DNA from: Clostridiales bacterium
Lineage (GTDB): Bacteria > Bacillota > Clostridia > Christensenellales > Aristaeellaceae
DNA: 36,913 nt
Assembly: GCA_016930575.1 (NCBI GenBank)
Contig: JAFGGL010000022.1
Coordinates: 1-36,913, forward strand
Direction of reading: 5' to 3'
Shown one piece after another: positions 30,128 to 36,913 of this stretch. The notes under the pieces are model-generated. The model was given only the letters and a program-made list of their open reading frames with translations, had not been told where the DNA came from and made no database searches. Both the position numbers and the translations under genes were made by a program. How positions within the stretch are numbered: the stretch's first letter is position 1; each line of letters starts with the position of its first letter.

Positions 30128-31063
30128 TTATGTCCGCTTATTCGCCAGACAGGCATACACGAGATATGCCTTGTTTTCGTCAAACGGCCAAAGTAAATAC
30201 TTTTCTTGCAGCGTTTCGGTTTTCAGGCGGAAATCGCCACGTCCGATAATCGACAGTTCAGAGCCGTATTGCGCCGTCATCGCTTCCGCCTTTTGCACGT
30301 CCAAGCAGCCGTCTTTGGCCGCTTGACGCGCTTTTCGGTACGCTTCGCCGTCCCTGTTCATCTCGATTATATCCGACAGGAGCACCAGCAGGCCACCCGG
30401 TTCGCAAGCGCTGAGTAGCATCGCGTTATAACGGCGAAGGATGCCCGGCATCGCGCCGTAGGCGGCGTTGAGGATACAGTTCAAGTCGTCATGACTGTAC
30501 AACCCGGCCTCAAACAGGAGTCTCAAAAACACCTCGATCTGCGTGTATAAAAGCTGCGTGTACACCGGGCAGGATATAACCAGCGGGCAGCGCTCTGTAA
30601 ACACTTGCGCCGGCGCATCCGCCAAAGCTGACATCGCTGTTTTGAGATAATCCGCAATCTCTGCCGCCGAGACTTCTCTATTCACCAGCGTTTCCAGCTT
30701 TCCGAAGAAATCTGAGCCATTCGCGCCGGTATAATCGGTTTTGTGTATTTCGATTTTACCGCGCTCCGCATCGGAAAGGCCCTGCCGGGCTATCCCCTGT
30801 TCCATCCCATCGGTATCTGCGTCGGAGAGCGTAAGCATTGCCAGCTTCGAGCACAAGAACCGAAGATCAATATCGTTGAGAGTACCCGCAGCCGTTACCA
30901 GCGCTTTGCCGGTCTTCGGATTGCGCGCAAACGCCTCGCCGATCAACGCCGAAACCTGTACCCGGTATCCGCTCCAGTCGCGGTACTTGGCAAGCAGATC
31001 GCCGCTTTGGTTCACGTCGCGGTTGAACGCTTCGACGGTGAAGTTTTTCAGCTTGAACGCCAT
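30128..31063 (-). CDS. Uncharacterised 311-residue protein
   Basis: I do not recognise a family. The protein is soluble-looking: it has no signal peptide and only one moderately hydrophobic stretch near the middle (LVISCPVYTQLLYTQIEVFL). The composition is largely helical. Features are an N-terminal basic part (MAFKLKNFTVEAFNRDVNQS), a central IADYLKTAMSALADAPAQVF and a C-terminal FDENKAYLVYACLANKRT. The coding bias is somewhat less GC-rich than its neighbours by eye, which could reflect transfer. GGAGG lies four bases before the ATG, and an extended -10 (31093-31100) lies about 30 bp upstream. It is a single gene just after the complex I-like operon and has its own promoter. Confidence 0.7.
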   Translation of the reverse strand: MAFKLKNFTVEAFNRDVNQSGDLLAKYRDWSGYRVQVSALIGEAFARNPKTGKALVTAAGTLNDIDLRFLCSKLAMLTLSDADTDGMEQGIARQGLSDAERGKIEIHKTDYTGANGSDFFGKLETLVNREVSAAEIADYLKTAMSALADAPAQVFTERCPLVISCPVYTQLLYTQIEVFLRLLFEAGLYSHDDLNCILNAAYGAMPGILRRYNAMLLSACEPGGLLVLLSDIIEMNRDGEAYRKARQAAKDGCLDVQKAEAMTAQYGSELSIIGRGDFRLKTETLQEKYLLWPFDENKAYLVYACLANKRT

Positions 31064-31092
31064 ACAACCTCCAGCAGTTCATCGATATCCAC

Positions 31093-31100
31093 AGTATAGC
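31093..31100 (-). promoter_or_regulatory. Extended -10 promoter of the unknown gene
   Basis: TGC-TATACT on the minus strand, immediately after the terminator of the complex I-like operon. No clear -35 is visible. Confidence 0.5.
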
Positions 31101-31124
31101 AAAAGAGAAGGTGCTTGCCTTCTC
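31101..31124 (-). terminator. Terminator of the complex I-like operon
   Basis: On the minus strand GAGAAGG-CAAGCA-CCTTCTC (31124-31105) is followed by TTTT (31104-31101). It lies 16 bp after the last stop codon of the operon. Confidence 0.82.
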
Positions 31125-31139
31125 CATTGTAATTATTTG

Positions 31140-32966
31140 TTATTTCATTTTCGTCCGCAGATAATGGTCGATGCCGACCGCCGCGGCGTGCCCGTCGGCC
31201 ACGCCGTTGATGATATCCATCCCGCGGATGATATCCCCGCCCGCGAACAGCCCGGGAACGCCGCGCACCTGATTGTCCTTGTTGACGACGATCTTGCCGC
31301 GCTCGATCTTCACCTGGTCCTTCAGGTCTTCGGGCAGGAAGGCCAAATCCGAGGTCTGGCCAATGGCGAGGTACACCTGCTTGCCGTTTACACAGATGAT
31401 CGCCTCTTCATCAAGCTGTGGAGCAAAGCGGTTGTTCTCGTCAAACAGCCGGATGCATTTGGCGGCCTCGATCCCGGTCAGCTTGCCTTTTTTATCGGTC
31501 ACGATGTGCTTGGGCCCGTAGCCGAGATGCAAGACGATGCCTTCCTCGCCGCCTTCTTCCACTTCCTCCTTGTCGGCGGGAATCTGCTGCTCGTTTTCCA
31601 GCGCCAGCATCTTCACCGAGCTTTTGCCGTACTTCTCTATCTGGAAGCGCACCAGCGTACGGGCGACGTCGAACGCCACGTTGCCGGAACCCACGACCAC
31701 CACGTCGTCCTCGATGCCGGGCATCTCCCCGCGCCCGGTTTCATAATCGGTGGACGCGGCGAGGAATTCCATGGCCATCTTCACGTTTTCGTGTCCGATG
31801 CCTGGGATGGTCAGCCCGCGCGTGTGCGGGTAGCCGGTGGCGATGAAAACCGCGTCGTATTTCTTCCTAAGATCGGCAAACTTCACATCCCTGCCGACTT
31901 CGGTATTCGTATGGATTTTCACGCCCAGTTTTTCGATGAAGGCGATATCGTGCGTGGTCACGTCGTCGGGCAGGCGGTACTTGGGCGCGCCGTAACGCAT
32001 CGGGCCGCCGACAAGCGGCATGCGCTCGAATACGTCAACCTCGTAGCCCAGCGTTCCCAGGTAGTACGCGGCGGACAGGCCCGCGGAACCTGCGCCGACG
32101 ATGGCGACCTTGCCCTCGCCCTTGGCGGATACCTGCGCCATGACGACCTTCTCGTACTCGTCGTCGGGCATGTTGTCCACGATATAGCGCTTCAGCCAGC
32201 GGATGGCGATCGCCTCACCGCGGTTGGACAGGGCGCAGGCGGTTTCGCACATGTGGGTGCAGATGCGCCCGCAGACCGACGGCAGCGGGTTGGTCTGGTA
32301 CAGCCAGTTGAGTCCCGCTTCCAGGTCGTCTTCCCAGATCGCGCGGATGTATTCGGGGATGTTCATGTGCGCGGGGCAGGTTTTTTCACAGATGCCGCAT
32401 TCCACGCAGCGCGCGGCCTCGGCCTTCGCCTGCTCCTTGGAGAACCCGCGCACGATCTCGATGAAGGATTGTTTTCTCTCGTTCGCGTCCACGTGCTCCA
32501 TGGGCTTGCGCACGAGGTCCAAAAGATCGCTCGACTCGGTTTTTTCATAGCCCGCCTTGTGCTCGCGGCCGGTGATGTCCTGATCGGTCGGCATGTAGAT
32601 AAAATCCTCCGGATTCGGGGAATTGTAGAGGTATTCCTTCGTCATGCTAAGCGAACCGGAGGCGCAGATATCCACGCACAGCGCACAGAAGCAGCAGCGT
32701 CCGTAATCCACCGCCGGACGTTCGGGCTTGGAGCCGTCTACATCCGGCAGTTCCTTGCGCTCGACCATCGAAATCGCGCCCGTCGGGCAGACGTCCTCGC
32801 AGGTGCCGCAGCCGATGCACTTGTCCCAGTCGTTGACATGGAAGCCGCGGTAGTTGTCCTGCGATTCGCGCGGGTGCTTGAAGATATCGTCCATCGGCAC
32901 GGTGACGGGCTTTTTGAAGAGGTATTTCCAGCCCTTGAAAGGAGCGAATATGCTTGCTTTTTTCAT
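31140..32966 (-). CDS. Fusion of NuoI-like ferredoxin with GltD/NfnB-type NAD(P)H oxidoreductase
   Basis: A 608-residue protein, the last gene of the complex I-like operon. Residues 1-110 resemble the NuoI/23-kDa subunit: the N-terminus FKGWKYLFKKPVTVP, then 4Fe-4S motifs C50-C53-C56-C60 and C91-C94-C97-C101. Residues about 165-265 form the Fer4_20 domain found in GltD, with C187-C190-C193-C197 and C232, C236, C240, C244. From about 285 a two-dinucleotide flavoprotein follows: FAD loop GAGSAG at 291-296, NAD(P) loop VVVGSGNVAFDVARTL, and the closing LFAGGDIIRG. It should pass electrons between NAD(P)H and the NuoB cluster chain through the flavin. Separate NuoE, F and G genes are absent from the visible operon. 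Cytoplasmic face of the membrane complex. Confidence 0.88.
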   Translation of the reverse strand: MKKASIFAPFKGWKYLFKKPVTVPMDDIFKHPRESQDNYRGFHVNDWDKCIGCGTCEDVCPTGAISMVERKELPDVDGSKPERPAVDYGRCCFCALCVDICASGSLSMTKEYLYNSPNPEDFIYMPTDQDITGREHKAGYEKTESSDLLDLVRKPMEHVDANERKQSFIEIVRGFSKEQAKAEAARCVECGICEKTCPAHMNIPEYIRAIWEDDLEAGLNWLYQTNPLPSVCGRICTHMCETACALSNRGEAIAIRWLKRYIVDNMPDDEYEKVVMAQVSAKGEGKVAIVGAGSAGLSAAYYLGTLGYEVDVFERMPLVGGPMRYGAPKYRLPDDVTTHDIAFIEKLGVKIHTNTEVGRDVKFADLRKKYDAVFIATGYPHTRGLTIPGIGHENVKMAMEFLAASTDYETGRGEMPGIEDDVVVVGSGNVAFDVARTLVRFQIEKYGKSSVKMLALENEQQIPADKEEVEEGGEEGIVLHLGYGPKHIVTDKKGKLTGIEAAKCIRLFDENNRFAPQLDEEAIICVNGKQVYLAIGQTSDLAFLPEDLKDQVKIERGKIVVNKDNQVRGVPGLFAGGDIIRGMDIINGVADGHAAAVGIDHYLRTKMK

Positions 32967-32975
32967 GTCGTACTC

Positions 32976-34082
32976 CTATCTGTCGATTTCCGGCGAGCAG
33001 ATGCCCATCGTGTCGAACCACAGCGCCGCGTCGTCGATCCTGTGCCCGGGCAGGTATTTCTCCACACCCAGCAGCCCCTGCGGGAACGAGGCCCCGCGCA
33101 CCGCCACGCGGTAGGGCATAATGCCGCCGTCGGACACCGTGTAGTACCCGTATTCGCCGCGGCTGGCCTCGACGGCCGTGTACACCTGGCCTTTTGGCAC
33201 CTGCCAGCGCAGGGCGCTGCCGTCCAGCGCCTTTTCGCGCACCTTGCCGCCCGGCATCAACTCCAACACCTGGCGGATGATGCGGATGATCTGGTGCATC
33301 TCCAGCCATTTGAACCGAATGCGCGTCAAAGCGTCGGAATACGTGGCCGTGGGCACGTCGAACTCCACCTTGTCGTACCTTGCGTAGGGCGCGACCTTGC
33401 GGATATCGTAGGCCTTGCCCGTGGCGGAACGCATGCCGATCCCGGTGACGCCCAGCTCCCATACCACCTCGGCGGGCAGCATGATCTGGTCTTTCGTCCT
33501 TGCGATAATGGTGGGATTGTTGAGGACCAGGTCCTCGTAATCCGGCAGCCTGCGTTCCAGATCGTCCACATAATCGAGGATCTTCTTCTCAATGCCCTTG
33601 GGCAGGTCCTTGCGCACGCCGCCGATCACGATGTACATGTGGTAGATGCGCTGGCCGGTGATCTCCTCAAACAGCGTTAATATGCCGTCGCGGTCCGCCT
33701 GCGCCCAGTACATCGCCGTGTACAGCCCCGTGGGGCCGCCGCAGCCGCCGAACGCCATCAGGTGCGCGGCGAGCCTTGCCAGCTCCAGGATCAGCATGCG
33801 GATCCAGTGTGCGCGCTCCGGCACCTCGATGTTCGCCAGGGTTTCCGCGTTATTGGCGAACACCATCTCGTTGGGATCGGGCTCCGGCACGCAGATGCGC
33901 GGGATGATGCCGATGTTGTTCATCCAGGTGCGGTTCTCCATGGTTTTTTCGAAGCCGCGGTGCAGCATGCCCGGAAGCAGGTACGATTTCTTGATGATAT
34001 CCCCTTCCACGTACATGTGGATGCTGGCGTTGCCGTGCATGCCGGGATGCTGGGGGCCCAAAAACAGCTTCACCTGCTTCAT
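32976..34082 (-). CDS. NuoD/hydrogenase-large-subunit homologue (49-kDa type)
   Basis: The 368-residue catalytic-type subunit of the complex I-like operon. The N-terminus LGPQHPGMHG and VEGDIIKKSYLLPGMLHRGFEK are typical. In [NiFe] hydrogenases two CxxC pairs bind NiFe. Here the first pair reads C64-V-P-E67 and the second M359-G-I-C362 (in D-T-M-G-I-C-SPEIDR), so only one Cys of each is kept. A functional NiFe site is therefore unlikely, as in Ehr/Mbx-type complexes and complex I itself. The C-terminal EIDR ending shows no sign of the processed tail of hydrogenase precursors. ATGA overlap with the NuoC-like gene. Confidence 0.9.
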   Translation of the reverse strand: MKQVKLFLGPQHPGMHGNASIHMYVEGDIIKKSYLLPGMLHRGFEKTMENRTWMNNIGIIPRICVPEPDPNEMVFANNAETLANIEVPERAHWIRMLILELARLAAHLMAFGGCGGPTGLYTAMYWAQADRDGILTLFEEITGQRIYHMYIVIGGVRKDLPKGIEKKILDYVDDLERRLPDYEDLVLNNPTIIARTKDQIMLPAEVVWELGVTGIGMRSATGKAYDIRKVAPYARYDKVEFDVPTATYSDALTRIRFKWLEMHQIIRIIRQVLELMPGGKVREKALDGSALRWQVPKGQVYTAVEASRGEYGYYTVSDGGIMPYRVAVRGASFPQGLLGVEKYLPGHRIDDAALWFDTMGICSPEIDR

Positions 34083-34594
34083 TTGCCGTCACCCGCCTTT
34101 GTGAAGTCCTTCTTGTACTCGCGCACGGGGAACTTTTTATCCGAATACGCCCTGGAATTGAAATCCTTGCGCATCGGGGGGATGTCGTCCCAGTTTTCTA
34201 GGAACAACTGCTTGTAGGACATCGGATTGCCCTCGAACTCCACGCCGAAAAATTCGTGCACGTCGCGCTCGTAGTACTGCGCGCCGGGGTAGATGTTTGT
34301 CACGGTCGTGAATTTGGGATTATCCCTGTCAAGCCTCGCGCGCATCTGCAGGCGCACGCCCTTATCCCAGTCAAACAACAGGTAGACGAGCTGGAACTCC
34401 TTATCCTCCAGCCAGTCCACGCAGGTGAGCATGGACAGCTGCCGGAAGCCCTGCGCCTTGAGGAACGCAAGCGCCGCGTGCACGTCGCCGGGTTTGAGGT
34501 CGACCGCCGCCTGGGTGTCGCGCACGATTTCCGTATTCAATACGTCGAATTTCGCCTTGACGGCCTCCGTGACGCTTTCGATGTGTTTATTCAT
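34079..34594 (-). CDS. NuoC-like (30-kDa) subunit
   Basis: A 171-residue peripheral-arm subunit. The hallmark 30-kDa block is present: YLLFDWDKGVRLQMRARLDR, then VTNIYPGAQYYERDVHEFFG followed by VEFEGNP. The ATG at 34594 has AAGGA eight bases upstream, and the earlier ATG at 34603 abuts it, so 34594 is preferred. The start lies inside the end of the NuoB-like gene, and the stop overlaps the NuoD-like ATG, both pointing to translational coupling. It should bind the NuoB/NuoD pair and carries no cofactor. Confidence 0.9.
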   Translation of the reverse strand: MNKHIESVTEAVKAKFDVLNTEIVRDTQAAVDLKPGDVHAALAFLKAQGFRQLSMLTCVDWLEDKEFQLVYLLFDWDKGVRLQMRARLDRDNPKFTTVTNIYPGAQYYERDVHEFFGVEFEGNPMSYKQLFLENWDDIPPMRKDFNSRAYSDKKFPVREYKKDFTKAGDGK

Positions 34595-35150
34595 GGAACT
34601 CATCCTTTATCCGCAATTCGCCAAGCGACTCGATCTGGTTTTTCCGGTACCACTCGTAGTTGTCGCGGTAGCGTTTCCAGCCGTCGGCCGTCTTGTTCTT
34701 GATGCCGTCGATCAGGTCCTGGAAGCCGTTCATCACGGCCTCGGGCTTTGGCATGCAGCCCGCGATGTACACGTCCACGGGCAGGTACTGGTCCAGCCGG
34801 TTGATCACCGCGTAGGCGTCGTAATAGATGCCGCCGTTGATGGGGCACGGCCCGAACGCAACCAGGTATTTGGGCGTGGACATCTGCTCGTAGGCGTAGA
34901 TCACGCGGCGCAGGGTCTTCACGCTCAGGTACCCCGTCACCAGCAGCACGTCCGCCTGGCGCGGCGTAGCCATGGGACCCATGCCAAGGCGCTCCATATC
35001 GTAGCGCGAGGTCATGGCCTGGGGCAGCTCGATGGCGCAGCAGCCGGTGCAGTACATCAGCATCCACAGCGAGTTCGCGCGGAAGAAACGCGAGATGCCT
35101 TCCCAGCCCTCTTTGAGTTTTTTATCCTTTTCGATGATGCCTTCACCCAT
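34587..35150 (-). CDS. NuoB-like (20-kDa, proximal cluster) subunit
   Basis: A 187-residue subunit that binds the last 4Fe-4S cluster before the quinone/NiFe-like site. Ligand candidates are YC34TGC37-C38-AIEL, GPC102PINGG and AGC132MPKPE. It has both a hydrogenase-style CxGC and a complex I-style CC in the first motif, an intermediate form. The N-terminal amphipathic helix (about 15-30) should touch the membrane. It lies three bases after nuoH and overlaps the NuoC-like gene. The downstream tail (about 150-187) is longer and more charged than in E. coli NuoB. Confidence 0.92.
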   Translation of the reverse strand: MGEGIIEKDKKLKEGWEGISRFFRANSLWMLMYCTGCCAIELPQAMTSRYDMERLGMGPMATPRQADVLLVTGYLSVKTLRRVIYAYEQMSTPKYLVAFGPCPINGGIYYDAYAVINRLDQYLPVDVYIAGCMPKPEAVMNGFQDLIDGIKNKTADGWKRYRDNYEWYRKNQIESLGELRIKDEFHE

Positions 35151-35153
35151 ATC

Positions 35154-36074
35154 CTATACCCCCCAGCCCAGAAATACCACGATCAGCGCCTGCGCGACCG
35201 CCAGCGCGATCGGCCACCGGTAGAAGTACCTGATCACCTGGTCGATCTTGAAGCGCCCCAGCGCCTGCGAGACCAGCGACGCAAGCACGAACACCCCGAC
35301 ATATTTAATGATAAAGCCGACGACGGTCACCGCGCCGCCGAGGAAAAGGTTGACGAACAGGCTGACCTCGATGAAGATGGAAAACTCGTGCAGCAGCATG
35401 AGCATGCCAAGCTGCTTGCCGCCGTATTCCACCATCGGGCCCGAGGCGATCTCCGCCGGGGCGATGAAGGTTTCAAACGGCTTTTTCCCAAGCATGCCGA
35501 GCAGGCAGATGAAGCCGACCACGGTGCCGATGGGCATCCTCACGAGGTTCCAGCTCGCGATCCCCGCCGCCTGCTGCACCGCGGCGAGTTCGGATACCGA
35601 CGCCGTGCCGTGGCCGTAGACCATAGCGAGCACGACGACCAAAAACGGCACCTCGTAGCCCACCATCTGCGTCAGCGCACGCATCACGCCGATACCGGCC
35701 AGCGGGTTGCCGCTGCCCACGGCGCTCATCGCCATGCCGAGCATCCCGACCGCGAACAGGTACACGTAGATGAATACGTTATCAAGCCCCGGGAACGCCG
35801 TGAAACGCATCACCGGCATGAACATCGCCGTGCCCATGATGCCGCCCAGCGCCATCATCACGCCGAAGGAATACACCCAGCCGTGGGTGACGCCCGTCTT
35901 GGTGAGGAGCTTGAAGATGTCCCGGAATTCCTGGTAGAACTTCGGGCCGTAACGCTTCTGGAAGCGCCCGACGATCTTGCGCGTGACGCCGGAGAGGGTC
36001 GTCTGCCAGACAAACGCGAATACCAGGATGATAAGCCCGGTCAGCGTACCCGTCAAAATTTCGTTTAGATTCAT
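35154..36074 (-). CDS. NuoH-like membrane subunit
   Basis: A 306-residue membrane subunit with about eight helices, the link between the peripheral arm and the ion-pumping subunits. The motifs GVTRKIVGRFQKRYGPKFYQ (first loop), PFLVVVLAMVYGHG and EIASGPMVEYGGKQLGML (the conserved E-rich loop of NuoH/HycD) are visible. The gene starts at the ATG at 36074, with GGGGGAG upstream, overlapping the stop of the antiporter-like gene (ATGA). The upstream extension of the frame is not used. The loop with acidic residues is shorter than in quinone-using complex I. Confidence 0.9.
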   Translation of the reverse strand: MNLNEILTGTLTGLIILVFAFVWQTTLSGVTRKIVGRFQKRYGPKFYQEFRDIFKLLTKTGVTHGWVYSFGVMMALGGIMGTAMFMPVMRFTAFPGLDNVFIYVYLFAVGMLGMAMSAVGSGNPLAGIGVMRALTQMVGYEVPFLVVVLAMVYGHGTASVSELAAVQQAAGIASWNLVRMPIGTVVGFICLLGMLGKKPFETFIAPAEIASGPMVEYGGKQLGMLMLLHEFSIFIEVSLFVNLFLGGAVTVVGFIIKYVGVFVLASLVSQALGRFKIDQVIRYFYRWPIALAVAQALIVVFLGWGV

Positions 36075-36913
36075 AACACACTCCCCCAAAGCATCGCGGC
36101 GGTCACGACGGCGACCCAAAGCAGCACCGTACCGGGTTTGTAGCTGTAGAAGGCATAGCTTGCGAACTTCCCGAGCTCGCTCACCTTCTGTGCGATCGTG
36201 CGGTAGAGGTTCTCGGTGCGCGGCGCCTTTTGGTAGAGCCGCTCAAACGGCGCGTAGAAATCGGTCGCGTAGTGCAATAGCTCCGGCGTCCAGATGAATT
36301 CCGAAGCCGTGTACTGGTCCATAAGCGGCACCTTGCGCGATTTTGGAAAGCGCAGGAAGATGATCATCGCGATGATGAAGCCCAGGCCGAAAATCAGCAC
36401 GATCAGCGTCGGGTCGATGGTGCCGTTGGACGCGATGATCTTCGTGCCTTCCAGCGTCAGCCCTTCCAGGCCGACCGAGGTCTGCACCTGGCTGATAATC
36501 TTCAAAACGAGGTTCGGGAACACGCCGAAGACCACCGACGCGAGCGAAAGCAGGATCATCGGCAGCATCATCAGCGGCGGGGCTTCCTTTACGTCCTTGT
36601 GTTTATCGGACAATTGCCCCAGGAACACCGCCGACAGCGGCCGGAACACATACAGGAACGAGCCAATGGAGCCGAAGAACGCGGCCGCCGCGATGAACAC
36701 CATGCCCTTGCCCATCATCGACTGGAACAGCATCCATTTGGAGATGAATCCAGCCATCGGCGGGATGCCCGCCATGGAGATGATGGCGATCAGGTACACG
36801 AGATACGTAAGCGGCATCCGGTGAATCAGGCCGCCGAGTTCGTTCATCTTGGTGGTGCCGGTGCGGTGCACCACGGCCGCCGCCGCCAGGAACGCCGCCG
36901 CCGAGGCGATGGC
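36071..36913 (-). CDS. Antiporter-like subunit (NuoL/NuoM/HyfB type), C-terminal part (partial)
   Basis: The last 280 residues of a gene that enters from the right edge; the reading frame is open up to the final base. The proton_antipo_M region is present: ELGGLIHRMPLTYLVYLIAI, then MAGIPPMAGFISKWMLFQSM, a highly conserved loop of these subunits. About five membrane helices are followed by a C-terminal extension with another hydrophobic helix near LILWVAVVTAAML-like residues at the end. It should translocate H+ or Na+. The NuoH-like gene overlaps its stop. The 5' part and any further antiporter subunits lie outside the window. Confidence 0.88.
   Translation of the reverse strand, partial: AIASAAAFLAAAAVVHRTGTTKMNELGGLIHRMPLTYLVYLIAIISMAGIPPMAGFISKWMLFQSMMGKGMVFIAAAAFFGSIGSFLYVFRPLSAVFLGQLSDKHKDVKEAPPLMMLPMILLSLASVVFGVFPNLVLKIISQVQTSVGLEGLTLEGTKIIASNGTIDPTLIVLIFGLGFIIAMIIFLRFPKSRKVPLMDQYTASEFIWTPELLHYATDFYAPFERLYQKAPRTENLYRTIAQKVSELGKFASYAFYSYKPGTVLLWVAVVTAAMLWGSVL

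Noticed and set aside
30741-33680. A 979-codon open frame on the plus strand, antisense to the complex I-like operon
   Set aside because: It mirrors the fusion and NuoD-like genes on the other strand, has a His/Arg/Val-rich composition typical of antisense frames in GC-rich DNA, and shows no domain or ribosome site.
34425-36068. A 547-codon plus-strand open frame
   Set aside because: It is antisense to the NuoC, NuoB and NuoH genes, which have clear family motifs. The translation is rich in His, Asp and Arg and has no homology signal I can see.
1-36913. CRISPR array, IS element, prophage, tRNA or rRNA
   Set aside because: No regularly spaced direct repeats, transposase or phage motifs, tRNA-like cloverleaf or rRNA-like sequence was found by eye. 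The dispersed repeats are palindromic or single, and no transposase lies near them.

Overview
This window looks like chromosomal DNA from a GC-rich (around 60% by eye) strictly anaerobic Firmicute of the class Clostridia. A gut-type lineage such as Christensenellales is possible, but that placement is a guess. The evidence is clostridial-type protein sequences, purine-rich ribosome binding sites, several TTG/GTG starts, sigma-A-type promoters, and oxygen/NO defence genes typical of anaerobes (desulfoferrodoxin, rubredoxin, class I hybrid cluster protein). I see no IS element, phage gene, CRISPR array, tRNA or rRNA.

Layout. 1-3646 (+): the 3' end of an alanyl-tRNA synthetase that stops after its SAD domain, then a polytopic membrane protein fused to an acyltransferase, then an unknown polytopic membrane protein. 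3734-4411 (-): a GntR/FCD regulator with an operator-like palindrome in its own promoter. 4513-11792 (-): a housekeeping run in the order secA, GNAT acetyltransferase, prfB, flavodoxin/ferredoxin protein, DUF1461 membrane protein, tsaD. The two larger gaps in this run hold long hairpin repeats. 11992-16060 (+): a PdaC-like polysaccharide deacetylase, a secreted DUF2202 ferritin-like protein, and a Wzx-type flippase. 16079-16528 (-): a polyamine-type acetyltransferase. 16846-20546 (+): two related secreted cadherin-like proteins flanking a nitroreductase, then a GNAT protein. 20933-23757: a sulfur-assimilation pair (cysK and an O-acetylhomoserine sulfhydrylase) divergent from an Rrf2/CymR-like regulator. 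23884-25068 (+): an exported serine hydrolase of the beta-lactamase family. 25124-29319: desulfoferrodoxin, then an operon of a 4Fe-4S protein, a cupin, rubredoxin and Hcp, divergent from a Crp/Fnr regulator that is probably HcpR-like. 29335-31063 (-): an exported metallo-hydrolase and an unknown protein. 31140-36913 (-): a complex I-like operon that runs off the window.

The most interesting locus is the complex I-like operon. Its order is an antiporter-like subunit (NuoL/M type), NuoH, NuoB, NuoC, NuoD, and then a single protein joining a NuoI-like two-cluster ferredoxin to a GltD/NfnB-type NAD(P)H:FAD oxidoreductase. The NuoD-like subunit keeps only one cysteine of each of the two CxxC pairs that hold NiFe in hydrogenases. 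It is therefore probably not a hydrogenase but an Ehr/Mbx-type ion-pumping complex that exchanges electrons between ferredoxin and a pyridine nucleotide.

Other signals are two families of dispersed non-coding repeats and two near-identical palindromes of the form TGTATC-N4-GATACA. One repeat family consists of hairpins of about 120-130 nt (8932-9063 and 19490-19610). The other is a 118-bp element in three copies (14393-14510, 20569-20686, and inverted at 20762-20878). One palindrome lies between the Crp/Fnr gene and the hcp operon, at a spacing that suits class II activation; the other lies in the GntR promoter. All calls come from reading the sequence, and no database search was run.
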